Counted from the first letter of the stretch, positions 1 to 7,098 are shown. The stretch is 17,317 nucleotides of DNA from Methanobacteriota archaeon (GCA_016207465.1 JACQPP010000043.1:1-17317), one strand, 5' to 3'. Numbers and translations are program-made. Notes: generated by a model not told the origin, from the sequence alone.

Positions 1-1638
1 ACCTACGACCCCGGAGAGGACGAGGCCACCCCCAGCCCCCGGCGCAAGGTCATCATCCTCGGAGGGGGACCCATCCGCATCGGCCAGGGAATCGAATTCG
101 ACTACTGCACCGTCCACGCCGTCATGGCCCTCCGCGAGGCGGGCCTCGAGGCCATCATCCTCAACAACAACCCCGAGACCGTCTCCACGGACTTCGACAC
201 CAGCGACAGACTCTACTTCGAGCCCCTCATATTCGAGGACGTCATGAACATCATCGAACACGAAAAACCGGATGGCGTCTCCGTCCAGTTCGGGGGACAG
301 ACATCCATCAACCTCGCCGCCCCCCTCCAGCGGCACGGCGTGCCGCTGTGGGGGACGCCCCAGAAATGGATTGACATGGCCAGCGACCGCGAGAAATTCC
401 GCGGCCTCCTCCACCGCCTCCGCATCCCCCAGGCCGAGTCCGGCGTGGCCCGGAGCATCGAGGAGGCACAGCGCGTGGTGGCCCGCATCGGATACCCCGT
501 CCTCGTCCGCCCCTCCTACGTCCTCGGGGGACGCGCCATGGAGGTCGTCCACGAGGACCGCGAACTCGACCTCTACATGAAAGAGGCCGTCCGGGTCTCC
601 GAGGAACACCCCGTCCTCATCGACCGCTACCTCCACCCCGCCACCGAACTCGACATTGACGCGGTCTCCGACGGGAAAGATGTCCTCATCGGGGGCATCA
701 TGGAGCACATCGAGCTGGCCGGTATCCACTCCGGCGACTCCGCCTGCGTCGTCCCCCCCCAGACCCTACCCCCCCACATCCTCCGCCGCGTCGAGACCAT
801 CACCCGCCGCCTCGCCCGCGAACTCCACATCATCGGCCTCATGAACATCCAGATGGCCGTCCAGAACGGCACCGTGTATGTCCTCGAGGTCAACCCCCGC
901 TCCAGCCGCACCGTCCCCTTCATCTCCAAGGCCACCGGCGTCCCCCTCGCCAAGATTGCCGCCCGCGCCATGGCCGGAGTCCCCCTCCGCAAGCAGAACC
1001 TCAAGGTTCCGCCATTGCGCCACGTGGCCGTCAAGGAGGTGGTCTTCCCCTTTATCAAACTCCCCGGCGTGGACCCCGAACTCGGCCCCGAGATGAAATC
1101 CACCGGAGAAGTCATGGGCATTGACGAGAACTTCGGCAAGGCATTCTACAAGGCCCAACTCGAAGCGGGCAACACCCTCCCCCGCGAGGGCACCCTCTTC
1201 CTCTCCGTCCGCCGCGAGGACCAGCAGGCCACCCTCCCCATCGCCCGCCGCCTCCGCGACCTCGGCTTCCGCCTCTGCGCCACCGAGGGGACCGCCCGCG
1301 CCCTCCGCGCCGCCGGAATCGAGACCGCCGAGTTCCTCAAGGTCTCCGAGGGACGCCCCAACGTCGTCGACGCCATGAAGAACAAGGAAATCCACCTCGT
1401 CATCAACACCCCCGGCCGCGGCCGCGCCGCCAAAAAAGACGGCTACGCCATCCGCCGCACCTGCGTCGAACACAACATCCCCTACGCCACCACCCTCGCC
1501 GCCGCCCAGGCCAGCGCCGACGCCATCGAGGCCCTCAAAAAAGGCACCCTCTCCGTCAAATCCATCCAGGAATACAGGGCCGCCGACGGGGGCCGCGCCG
1601 CCGCGGCCAAGAACCGCAAGGTCGCTGCCCGCACCTGA
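1..1638 (+). CDS. carB: Carbamoyl-phosphate synthase large subunit, C-terminal half (5' end outside window)
   Basis: Makes carbamoyl phosphate from bicarbonate, ammonia and two ATP for pyrimidine and arginine synthesis, in the cytoplasm with the small glutaminase subunit CarA. The frame is open from base 1. It starts in the inter-half linker (TYDPGEDE) and runs into the signature GGGPIRIGQGIEFDYC, which opens the second synthetase half. It continues through NNNPETVSTDFDTSDRLYFE, an ATP-grasp fold with EVNPRSSRTVPF, and a C-terminal MGS-like allosteric domain from about codon 400 (LFLSVRREDQ ... VINTPGRG). The first ATG in the window (124) is internal, so the gene is cut by the window edge. 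Whether it is one full-length gene or a split carB2, as in some archaea, cannot be seen. The Ala/Lys-rich tail after IQEYRAADG is unusual. It converges on vapC with 21 bases between the stops. Confidence 0.97.
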   Translation, partial: TYDPGEDEATPSPRRKVIILGGGPIRIGQGIEFDYCTVHAVMALREAGLEAIILNNNPETVSTDFDTSDRLYFEPLIFEDVMNIIEHEKPDGVSVQFGGQTSINLAAPLQRHGVPLWGTPQKWIDMASDREKFRGLLHRLRIPQAESGVARSIEEAQRVVARIGYPVLVRPSYVLGGRAMEVVHEDRELDLYMKEAVRVSEEHPVLIDRYLHPATELDIDAVSDGKDVLIGGIMEHIELAGIHSGDSACVVPPQTLPPHILRRVETITRRLARELHIIGLMNIQMAVQNGTVYVLEVNPRSSRTVPFISKATGVPLAKIAARAMAGVPLRKQNLKVPPLRHVAVKEVVFPFIKLPGVDPELGPEMKSTGEVMGIDENFGKAFYKAQLEAGNTLPREGTLFLSVRREDQQATLPIARRLRDLGFRLCATEGTARALRAAGIETAEFLKVSEGRPNVVDAMKNKEIHLVINTPGRGRAAKKDGYAIRRTCVEHNIPYATTLAAAQASADAIEALKKGTLSVKSIQEYRAADGGRAAAAKNRKVAART

Positions 1639-1659
1639 CAAAACCTGCGGATGCAGGCC

Positions 1660-2076
1660 CTATCCCGCGGGAACACGCTTCACGTAGCGGTCGAACTCCC
1701 TGTCGAAGGTCGCCACGGTCTCGATGGACCTGGACCGCGCCAGGGCCACGGTGACGGCGTCGGTCAGGCTGAACCGGGGGCGCCCGTCGCGGCGGAGGAC
1801 CTCCAGCCCTTCCGCGAAGAGGCTCCGGTTCACGAACACCGTCTCCACGTCCGAGTCGAGGAGGCGCGCCACTCCATCCGCGCCCTTTTGGGTCCCCCAG
1901 CCGCGGCTCATCAGGTTGGCGAGTTCGTTGAGGACGAAGTCGGACGTGACCGCCCGCCCCAGTTCCCCCCGCCGGAGGCGTCCCGCGAGGGAGCGGGCCG
2001 GGGAATGGTTCCGATCTGCCGGGTCCAGAAGGGCAAACCAGAAGGATGTGTCAACGAGGAGCGCCATACAGGACAT
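1660..2076 (-). CDS. vapC: VapC-type PIN-domain ribonuclease toxin
   Basis: Probable endoribonuclease toxin of a type II VapBC pair. The PIN core is clear: LLVDTSFWFALLD at the N-terminus (first acidic Asp at residue 9), FVLNELANL with the conserved Glu, SLTDAVTVALA with the third acidic residue and TFDREFDRY with the last. Its 138 residues are normal for the family. Two starts are possible: ATG at 2076 (MSCMALL) or ATG at 2067 (MALLVD). The second is more typical of VapC N-termini. The gene overlaps the 3' end of the antitoxin gene by 26 or 17 bases, so translation is probably coupled. Its RNA target cannot be inferred. Confidence 0.9.
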   Translation of the reverse strand: MSCMALLVDTSFWFALLDPADRNHSPARSLAGRLRRGELGRAVTSDFVLNELANLMSRGWGTQKGADGVARLLDSDVETVFVNRSLFAEGLEVLRRDGRPRFSLTDAVTVALARSRSIETVATFDREFDRYVKRVPAG

Positions 2077-2293
2077 CCTCGAGGTTGGTCGAGGTGATGC
2101 GGGCGCGCTTCCGGCCCTTCATGGGCGGGATGTCCCATGCGCTCCTCTTCGGCTCCAGGACAATCCGGCCCCCCTCCACGCGCTCCACCACGGGCTGGAA
2201 CGGGCGGAGGCCCAGCCGCTCCCGGATGGGCTTACCGATGACGACCTGCCCCCGGGCCGAAATGACCGTCTCGTATGTTTCCGACATATTCAT
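2051..2293 (-). CDS. vapB: VapB antitoxin, SpoVT/AbrB DNA-binding family
   Basis: An 80-residue protein with an AbrB/MazE swapped-hairpin domain at residues 7-48 (TVISARGQVVIGKPIRERLG, then VVERVEGGRIVLEP) and a charged C-terminal tail that would bind the toxin. VapB antitoxins neutralise VapC and usually repress their own promoter. I chose ATG 2293 because a TATA-like element (caatataaa, 2311-2319 read on the minus strand) lies about 25 bases upstream, giving an almost leaderless message. An in-frame ATG two codons later (2287) is the alternative. The 3' end overlaps vapC. Confidence 0.9.
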   Translation of the reverse strand: MNMSETYETVISARGQVVIGKPIRERLGLRPFQPVVERVEGGRIVLEPKRSAWDIPPMKGRKRARITSTNLEDVLYGAPR

Positions 2294-2353
2294 ACTTTTC
2301 TTTATTCCTACAATATAAAGGTTTATCTGCGCCATCGGCGAAATCTGCGGATA
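2294..2353. promoter_or_regulatory. Shared divergent promoter region of vapBC and larB
   Basis: Sixty bases separate the vapB start (2293, minus) from the larB start (2354, plus). The region is distinctly AT-rich against GC-rich flanks. Bases 2311-2320 (caatataaag) read as a TATA box in both directions, about 25 bases from the vapB ATG and about 35 from the larB ATG. A second plus-strand candidate is gtttatc at 2321-2327. If VapB binds its own promoter, as AbrB-type antitoxins commonly do, larB could be affected too. That last point is inference. Confidence 0.6.
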
Positions 2354-3196
2354 ATGGCCCCCGCCCGCCGACCGCCGATGCAAGACCCCCTCCTTGTCAC
2401 CCTCGAAGCCCTCCGCCGCGGGGTGCTGGAGCCCCGGGAGGCCCAGCGGCGCATCGCCCGCCTCGCCATCCGCCAAGTTGGGGACCGGGCCCGCCTCGAC
2501 CTCCTCCGCCACCACCGCACCGGGGCCCCCGAGGTCGTGTATGGGCGCAACAAGGAGCCCCGGGACCTCCTCCGCCTCCTCCGCGAACTCGCCGGGGCCA
2601 ACCACCAGGCCCTCGCCACCGGGGCCACCCCCGCCCACGCCCACCACCTCAAGGCCCACCTCCCCCCCGGCTTCACCCTCACCCACAACCCCCGCGCGAG
2701 GACCCTCTGGCTCCGCCGCAAGGGATACCGCCCCCCAAAGACAGGCCGCGCGGGCATCCTCACGGCGGGGACCAGCGACATCCCCGTGGCCGAAGAGGCC
2801 AATGTCACCCTCCAGATGATGGGCGTCGAGACCCGCACCGCCTACGACGTGGGGGTCGCCGGAATCCACCGACTCTACACCCCCCTCCAGGAGATGCAGG
2901 AGTGGGGGGCCCGGGCCCTCATCGCCGTGGCGGGGATGGAGGGGGTCCTCCCCACCGTCGTCGCGGGGCTTGTGGATGTGCCGGTCATCGGGGTCCCCAC
3001 CAGCGTCGGATACGGGGTCGGCGGGCAGGGGGTGGGGGCGCTCATCACCATGCTCCAGAGTTGCGCCCCGGGGCTCGCCGTGGTCAACGTGGACAACGGG
3101 TTCGGGGCCGGGGTGGTGGCGGGGATGATTGCAAAAGCATCACAAAGTCCCGGCCCTAGAAGTTCCAAAAAAACCTACACCCGCAACTCACCGTAA
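2354..3196 (+). CDS. larB: LarB, nickel-pincer cofactor biosynthesis (PurE-like carboxylase/hydrolase)
   Basis: LarB carboxylates the pyridinium ring of nicotinic acid adenine dinucleotide and releases AMP, the first step towards the nickel-pincer nucleotide of lactate racemase and related enzymes. The 280-residue product has an N-terminal region with the family motif VVYGRNKEPRDLLRLL and a C-terminal PurE-like Rossmann half: ILTAGTSDIPVAEEA, YDVGVAGIHRL, AVAGMEGVLPTVVAGLV, VPTSVGYGVGGQG and VNVDNGFGAG. The start is ATG 2354, downstream of a TATA box; ATG 2378 (MQDPLL) is a later alternative. LarC and LarE, which complete the cofactor, are not in the window, so the target enzyme is unknown. 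The last nine bases overlap the convergent membrane-protein gene. Confidence 0.95.
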   Translation: MAPARRPPMQDPLLVTLEALRRGVLEPREAQRRIARLAIRQVGDRARLDLLRHHRTGAPEVVYGRNKEPRDLLRLLRELAGANHQALATGATPAHAHHLKAHLPPGFTLTHNPRARTLWLRRKGYRPPKTGRAGILTAGTSDIPVAEEANVTLQMMGVETRTAYDVGVAGIHRLYTPLQEMQEWGARALIAVAGMEGVLPTVVAGLVDVPVIGVPTSVGYGVGGQGVGALITMLQSCAPGLAVVNVDNGFGAGVVAGMIAKASQSPGPRSSKKTYTRNSP

Positions 3197-3592
3197 TTTT
3201 CTAACAATTCGATGCAGAACTTCACTATTGAGCAACAGATTTTTATCTATAATGCCTCCACGGACAGACCTCGTGAGTCCCCATACATCTGCGAAGAAAA
3301 GCGCCAAGGTGATGAAAGCCAATGGGAGAAAGAGGGGAGAAATAAAAACAAGCGAGAGAGAGCCCGTAAATAAACCGGCAACGAGGTTTAGAGATGAAGC
3401 ATAGGAGTTGAAGTTGGCTTTGGCAGGTTCAATACGAATCCACGCGTAGCAAATAACCGACTCCACCACCATTATGGCCGTAATGGTGGAGAGGGTGCCA
3501 AAAATAGTATGGTCAAACAAGATGGGATAAAGCAATAACAGTCCGTTACAACCACCCAAAGACATTCTCAGTACAATGCGATTGGAGAGCAC
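3188..3592 (-). CDS. Unrecognised small integral membrane protein, AT-richer DNA
   Basis: A 134-residue hydrophobic protein with three or four predicted membrane segments: around residues 13-28 (CNGLLLLYPILF), 31-52 (FGTLSTITAIMVVESVICYAWI) and a long stretch at about 68-103 (LVAGLFTGSLSLVFISPLFLPLAF) that could cross twice. No family is recognised. The start is GTG at 3592. A TATA-like element at 3617-3626 (minus) lies 26-33 bases upstream, which suits a leaderless message, and no ATG exists upstream before the stop at 3647. The internal ATG at 3565 is the alternative. Base composition is clearly lower in GC than neighbouring genes, suggesting recent acquisition. Its 3' end overlaps larB. 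Confidence 0.6.
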   Translation of the reverse strand: MLSNRIVLRMSLGGCNGLLLLYPILFDHTIFGTLSTITAIMVVESVICYAWIRIEPAKANFNSYASSLNLVAGLFTGSLSLVFISPLFLPLAFITLALFFADVWGLTRSVRGGIIDKNLLLNSEVLHRIVRKLR

Positions 3593-3616
3593 GGTAAAAA
3601 GAGGAATGGTGACCTT

Positions 3617-3626
3617 CGAATAAAAG
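3617..3626 (-). promoter_or_regulatory. TATA-like box of the small membrane protein gene
   Basis: Read on the minus strand the bases are CTTTTATTCG, centred about 28 bases before the GTG start at 3592. This is the spacing expected for an archaeal leaderless gene, and it is the main reason for accepting the GTG start. Confidence 0.45.
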
Positions 3627-3638
3627 TTCTGTTCCGTG

Positions 3639-3833
3639 TTACCCCTTCACGCTCTGTATGAACTCCTCCATCCCCACCGCCGCGAGGGTCTCGGCGCGGA
3701 AGTTTCCCTTCTGGGCGATGAGGGCGCTGATTTTGGCCGCGGTCTTCGCATCCGGGGCTTCGAATATGGCCACGATGTCGTAGCGGCCGAGGGTGGCGTA
3801 GGCGGAGACCATCCGGGCCCCGTTTTTCTCCAT
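3639..3833 (-). CDS. Short GYD-domain protein (C-terminal half of the usual domain)
   Basis: A 64-residue protein whose sequence TLGRYDIVAIFEAPD, followed by GNFRAETLAAVGMEEF, matches the second half of the GYD family (PF08734), small alpha/beta-barrel-like proteins of unknown role. Family members usually have about 95 residues, with an N-terminal strand and helix that are missing here. The in-frame codons upstream reach a stop (TAA) six codons before the ATG, so the short form is not a mis-chosen start. A TATA-like ttaaata at 3849-3855 (minus) precedes ATG 3833 by 16-22 bases, so the gene seems to have its own promoter. ATG 3812 is a possible later start. It may be a functional short form or a 5'-truncated relic. 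Confidence 0.65.
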   Translation of the reverse strand: MEKNGARMVSAYATLGRYDIVAIFEAPDAKTAAKISALIAQKGNFRAETLAAVGMEEFIQSVKG

Positions 3834-3848
3834 GATGGCGCGGGGGGG

Positions 3849-3855
3849 TTAAATA
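3849..3855 (-). promoter_or_regulatory. TATA-like box of the GYD gene
   Basis: On the minus strand this reads TATTTAA. It stands alone in a GC-rich setting just upstream of the GYD gene and just past the end of the PIN-toxin partner gene. Confidence 0.5.
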
Positions 3856-3882
3856 TTACGAAATGTGCGGAGGGGCCGGAGG

Positions 3883-4095
3883 CTACGGCGCGGGCCCGCG
3901 TGTCGGTTTCTTGGATGCCCGGATTCGACGGAGGGTCTCATCCACGGTAAGCCCTCGGGTCCTCTCCCGCAATTCCCGGGCCGAGTCCTTGAACCTCGGG
4001 GTCACCGCCCGGAGGAACGCCACGTACTCCGGGGGGGAGAGTTCTCTCCGGAGTATCGTGAACGCCTTTTCGATGGCCTGGGCCTCAGATATCAT
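3883..4095 (-). CDS. Unrecognised 70-residue protein, candidate antitoxin of the second PIN toxin
   Basis: A small, charged, probably helical protein: residues 1-30 (ISEAQAIEKAFTILRRELSP) and 36-60 (FKDSARELRERTRGLTVDET), with a basic proline-containing tail. I recognise no family. It begins inside the last codons of the PIN-domain gene (11-base overlap, 4085-4095). A Shine-Dalgarno-like GGAGAA stands about seven bases before its ATG, within the toxin coding sequence. Overlap, size and position make it a plausible antitoxin, but the toxin-first order is the reverse of the vapBC pair at 2051-2293. The role is inferred from context only. Confidence 0.6.
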   Translation of the reverse strand: MISEAQAIEKAFTILRRELSPPEYVAFLRAVTPRFKDSARELRERTRGLTVDETLRRIRASKKPTRGPAP

Positions 4096-4540
4096 GGAGT
4101 TCTCCTATGTAGGTCACCGGGTTCTGCGCCCGAATCCCCAAGGAGTCTATGCACGCTCCCCTCTTTAAGATGGCGTCGTCCACGGTGAGAAACCGGGTTG
4201 CCCGGTTGTGGATGGCGAAGGCGATGTGGACGGCGTCCAGGCCCCCGACACCGCACTGGCGCTCGATTCGCAGGGCCAGCGCCCGCACTCCTGCCTGTCG
4301 GGGGGCTCGCTTGGCCCTGGAGGAGACCATCAGTTTTTTCAGCGCATCCCTGGATTCGGCGAGGGGTATGCCGGAGACTTCCCACTCGACCGCCTTCGAG
4401 TAGAGCAGGCTAACCCGGCCCCGGCTGGCGGCATCCAGCACCTCCAGGACGGCCTCGAACTCCCGCCGTATCCTCGGTTGCGTCAGTTCATCGAGAGTGC
4501 GACCCCAGACACAGGTATCCAAGTAGAGAAGTTCCATCAC
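4085..4540 (-). CDS. PIN-domain protein, probable ribonuclease toxin
   Basis: A 151-residue PIN-fold protein. The core acidic residues are visible in LLYLDTCVWGRTLDE near the N-terminus, SKAVEWEVSG (Glu), GLDAVHIAFAIHNRATRFLTVDD (two conserved Asp sites) and the closing helix ILKRG. It resembles single-domain toxins that pair with small antitoxins. A TATA-like cttaaat (4564-4570, minus) lies 25-30 bases upstream of ATG 4540, implying a nearly leaderless message; ATG 4537 is an equally good start. It overlaps the following 70-residue gene, so the two should be co-transcribed. It is not close in sequence to the vapC gene at 1660-2076. Confidence 0.85.
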   Translation of the reverse strand: MMELLYLDTCVWGRTLDELTQPRIRREFEAVLEVLDAASRGRVSLLYSKAVEWEVSGIPLAESRDALKKLMVSSRAKRAPRQAGVRALALRIERQCGVGGLDAVHIAFAIHNRATRFLTVDDAILKRGACIDSLGIRAQNPVTYIGELHDI

Positions 4541-4563
4541 GCCGCCAAAGAGGGCGCAGGATG

Positions 4564-4570
4564 CTTAAAT
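4564..4570 (-). promoter_or_regulatory. TATA-like box of the second PIN toxin operon
   Basis: Read on the minus strand the bases are ATTTAAG, about 25-30 bases before ATG 4540. They lie within an AT-rich patch immediately downstream of the membrane protein stop at 4580. Confidence 0.5.
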
Positions 4571-4579
4571 TTTCGCCGT

Positions 4580-5038
4580 CTATTTGATTCGGAGGTTCTC
4601 TGCGTCGTACATCTCGGTGGCCCCGAGGATGCCGAGGTGCCATGGCTTGCGGCCGAAGAGGAGGCGTCCGAGGACGATGCCTGCCCAGAGGTAGGCGGGG
4701 TAGAGGGTGAACATGAGGATGGAGGCCATCATCCATCCGGGGGGGAGGGTGGTGTAGGTGGCGGTGGGGGGGATGATGTTCCAGATTCCCCCGTTGAGCA
4801 TGACTGCGGTGCCGGTGGCCCCGGGGCCCGCGATGAGGTCGTAGAGGTGCTGGGCGAATTGGCGGAGGAGGGGGAGGTCGGCGAACATGCCGATGGAGAT
4901 GAAGAGGAAGAGGGCGAGGGTGGCGGCGCTGGCGCCGAGGACCCAGGGGCCATCGCGGGGGCCGTGGAACCTGTGTTTGGCGAGGAGGGCGATGAGGAGG
5001 CCTGCTCCCAGGAGGAGGAAGGGGTCTATCCAGAACAT
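4580..5038 (-). CDS. Unrecognised membrane protein in the prenyltransferase-epimerase operon
   Basis: A 152-residue protein with three clear hydrophobic segments: residues about 5-21 (DPFLLLGAGLLIALLA), 33-56 (VLGASAATLALFLFISIGMF) and 103-127 (ASILMFTLYPAYLWAGIVLG). A polar loop of about 45 residues lies between the second and third, and the tail is short and soluble (GATEMYDAENLRIK). I do not recognise a family. Its ATG overlaps the TGA of the epimerase gene by one base (TGATG), and it is the last gene of an operon whose first two genes act on a polyprenyl lipid carrier and sugars. A role in the membrane step of glycan assembly is a guess from context. Confidence 0.8.
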   Translation of the reverse strand: MFWIDPFLLLGAGLLIALLAKHRFHGPRDGPWVLGASAATLALFLFISIGMFADLPLLRQFAQHLYDLIAGPGATGTAVMLNGGIWNIIPPTATYTTLPPGWMMASILMFTLYPAYLWAGIVLGRLLFGRKPWHLGILGATEMYDAENLRIK

Positions 5039-6141
5039 CAGATGTATCTCCTCTGGCGGTACCAGTCGGCGGTCTCGTGGACGCTGTGGCGGTAGTCGGG
5101 GTAGCGGAGGGTGTAGCCGGTGGCCTTGAGTTTGCGGTTGGAGTAGCGGAAGTCGTCGTGGACCCGTTTGACCCTGCGGAGGACGTCCATGTAGGCCTCG
5201 ATGGTGAAGGTCTCGAAGGTCGGCTTTTTGCCCCGTTTCTTCACGGCGCGGATGCGGCGCAGGGTGTCCATCTTGGCGATGGGGAGGGCGAGTTTGGTGA
5301 TTCCGGTGACCTTGGACATGCGGATGGGGATGGGGAGGGCGTAGAGGCGGTTGCCGGTGGCGAGGGCCACGGAGTGGATGACGTCGGCCACGGTGTAGTT
5401 CTGGTCGTCCACGATGTTGTAGGCCTGGCCGACGGCCTCCTTCCGGCCGGCGAGGTGGACCGAGGAGCGGATGACGTCCTGGACGTGGACGAGGGGCCAG
5501 CGGAGGTTGATGTGGCGGGGGAAAGCCTGGAGGATGCCCCGGTGGACGAGGAAGAAGAAGAGTGTGTCGAGCATGGTTCCCGGGCCGTAGACGGAGGCGA
5601 GGCGGAGGACGGTGGCGGGGAGTCCCTTCTCCCGGTGGTATTCCCACACCACCTGTTCCTGGAGTTGTTTGGATTTGGCGTAGGGGCTCTCCCCGGGGGC
5701 CTGGGGGGCCTCCTCGGTGAGTTCCCCGTCGGGGGGGAGGGCGGCGGCGTCCATCATGCCGAAGCCGTAGACCTCGCCGCTGCTCCAGTGGATGAGGCGG
5801 GTCTTCGGGTCCGACCGGGCGATGGCCTCGCAGAGGTTGCGGGTCCCCTGGACGTTCACCCTCTCCATGGCCTCCCAGGGGGTGGCGTAGTTGAAGATGG
5901 AGGCGAGGTGGAAGACCGCGTCCACCCCCTTCACCACCCGGTCGAGGGTCTCGGGGCGGGTGAGGTCCGAGGGGATGAAGGTGGCGCCGCAGCGCTCCAC
6001 CTGCTCCCGGCTGGCCACGGTGACCCCGGTGGGGCTCTCCAGGTCGGTGGCTCGGACCTCGGTTCCCTGCTGGACCAGGAGCTCGACGAGGTTGGTCCCG
6101 ATGGCCCCGCAGGCCCCGGTGACGAGGACCCGGCCGCTCAT
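5038..6141 (-). CDS. NAD-dependent sugar-nucleotide epimerase/dehydratase (extended SDR)
   Basis: A 367-residue extended short-chain dehydrogenase/reductase. The nucleotide-binding loop TGACGAIGTN is at residues 8-17, the catalytic Ser region HWSSGEVYG at 118-126, the YAKSK catalytic Tyr154/Lys158 pair follows, and RLASVYGPG (180-188) is the usual post-catalytic motif. The family converts nucleotide-linked sugars (4-epimerases, dehydratases, reductases) and also includes sterol-type members, so the exact substrate is open. Its ATG overlaps the stop of the prenyltransferase gene by four bases (ATGA), and its stop overlaps the next gene's start by one. This indicates one polycistronic message and possibly a shared role in making a glycolipid or surface glycan. 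Confidence 0.9.
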   Translation of the reverse strand: MSGRVLVTGACGAIGTNLVELLVQQGTEVRATDLESPTGVTVASREQVERCGATFIPSDLTRPETLDRVVKGVDAVFHLASIFNYATPWEAMERVNVQGTRNLCEAIARSDPKTRLIHWSSGEVYGFGMMDAAALPPDGELTEEAPQAPGESPYAKSKQLQEQVVWEYHREKGLPATVLRLASVYGPGTMLDTLFFFLVHRGILQAFPRHINLRWPLVHVQDVIRSSVHLAGRKEAVGQAYNIVDDQNYTVADVIHSVALATGNRLYALPIPIRMSKVTGITKLALPIAKMDTLRRIRAVKKRGKKPTFETFTIEAYMDVLRRVKRVHDDFRYSNRKLKATGYTLRYPDYRHSVHETADWYRQRRYI

Positions 6142-7067
6142 CGGGAGACCCCGGGGGCCGGAGGGTGGGAGGCCCGGGCGGGGGGAGGTGGGGCGCTGTC
6201 CTCGCGGGTCTCCCGTCCCCCATTGGGGCCCTTCAGCTCTATGGCGCCGAATTCCTTGAGGAGCCGGAGGACGCGGCCGGCGGTGGAGCGCCGGCGCTCG
6301 TCCTCGCGCTGCTGGAAGGTGCGGAGGGCGCGGAGGAGGTCCACCTTGCGGAACTCGGGCCAGTAGGGGGCGCAGAAGTAGGTGGCGCACTCGTTGCCGG
6401 AGGCCTGCCAGGGGAGGAAGTTGCTGGTGCGGAGTTCGCCGCCGGTGCGGATGATGAGGTCCACGTCGGCGGCCTCCGGGCCCCCGTAGAGGTGGCGGGC
6501 GATGGTCTCCTCGGTGACCCGGCGGGGGTCGAGGGCGCCCCGGGCCACCTCCCCGGCGAGGTGGCGCACCACCTCCACGATTTCCTGCCGTCCCCCGTAG
6601 GCCAATGCCACGTAGAGGTGGTTGGGGCCGTAGCCGCGGGTCTGGTCCTCCAGGCGGCGGATGGACTCCTGGAGTTCCGGGGGGAGGCGGGAGAGGTCCC
6701 CGATGGCGGTGACCCGGAGGCCGTCGCGGCGGAGGCGGTCGTCGCGGATGGCCCCCTCGATTTTCTCCCGCATCAGGTGGAAGAGAATCTGCTTCTCCTG
6801 GGGGGTGCGGTCGAAGTTCTCGGTGGAGAAGGCGTAGAGGGTGACCCGGGGGACGCCGGCCTCCTGGCACCAGTAGAGGAAGTCCTCGGTGGTCTCGACG
6901 CCGAAGAAGTGGCCCTCGCTCCTCGCCTGTCCCCGCCGCTCGGCGAAGCGGCGGTTGCCGTCCATGATGACCGCCACATGGCGGGGCCGGGGCCCCTCCC
7001 GGACCTCGCTGAGGAGCAATCGCTCGTAGGCCCGGTAGAGCCGGTCGAGAAGCCGCTGGAACGCCAT
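6138..7067 (-). CDS. uppS: cis-Prenyltransferase (polyprenyl diphosphate synthase, UppS family)
   Basis: Condenses isopentenyl diphosphate in cis configuration into the long polyprenyl chain used as lipid carrier for glycan assembly (dolichol-type in archaea). Signature motifs are all present: HVAVIMDGNRRFA with catalytic Asp36, LYAFSTENF (78-85), RTGGELRTSNFLPWQ (207-221) and YWPEF (235-239). I chose ATG 7067, giving 309 residues, because an AGGAA Shine-Dalgarno lies about seven bases upstream and a TATA-like element about 35 bases upstream. The frame stays open further upstream but reads unlike protein. The C-terminus carries a Pro-rich extension of about 30 residues (from PNGGRETRED) not typical of the family, so the protein is longer than most members. 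It is the first gene of an operon with the epimerase. Confidence 0.95.
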   Translation of the reverse strand: MAFQRLLDRLYRAYERLLLSEVREGPRPRHVAVIMDGNRRFAERRGQARSEGHFFGVETTEDFLYWCQEAGVPRVTLYAFSTENFDRTPQEKQILFHLMREKIEGAIRDDRLRRDGLRVTAIGDLSRLPPELQESIRRLEDQTRGYGPNHLYVALAYGGRQEIVEVVRHLAGEVARGALDPRRVTEETIARHLYGGPEAADVDLIIRTGGELRTSNFLPWQASGNECATYFCAPYWPEFRKVDLLRALRTFQQREDERRRSTAGRVLRLLKEFGAIELKGPNGGRETREDSAPPPPARASHPPAPGVSR

Positions 7068-7098
7068 GGGATTCCTGAAGATGGCTCGGCAGGCGACG

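Noticed and set aside
766..1641. 291-residue Gly/Ala-rich frame on the minus strand
   Set aside because: It lies antisense to carB and has the composition expected from the shadow of a GC-rich gene.
5039..6223. N-terminal extension of the membrane protein frame ending at 4580
   Set aside because: The upstream part is Pro/Arg/His-rich shadow of the epimerase gene. The real start is ATG 5038, overlapping the epimerase stop.
5077..6366. 429-residue plus-strand frame
   Set aside because: Antisense to the epimerase and prenyltransferase genes, rich in Gly/Val/Glu without motifs.
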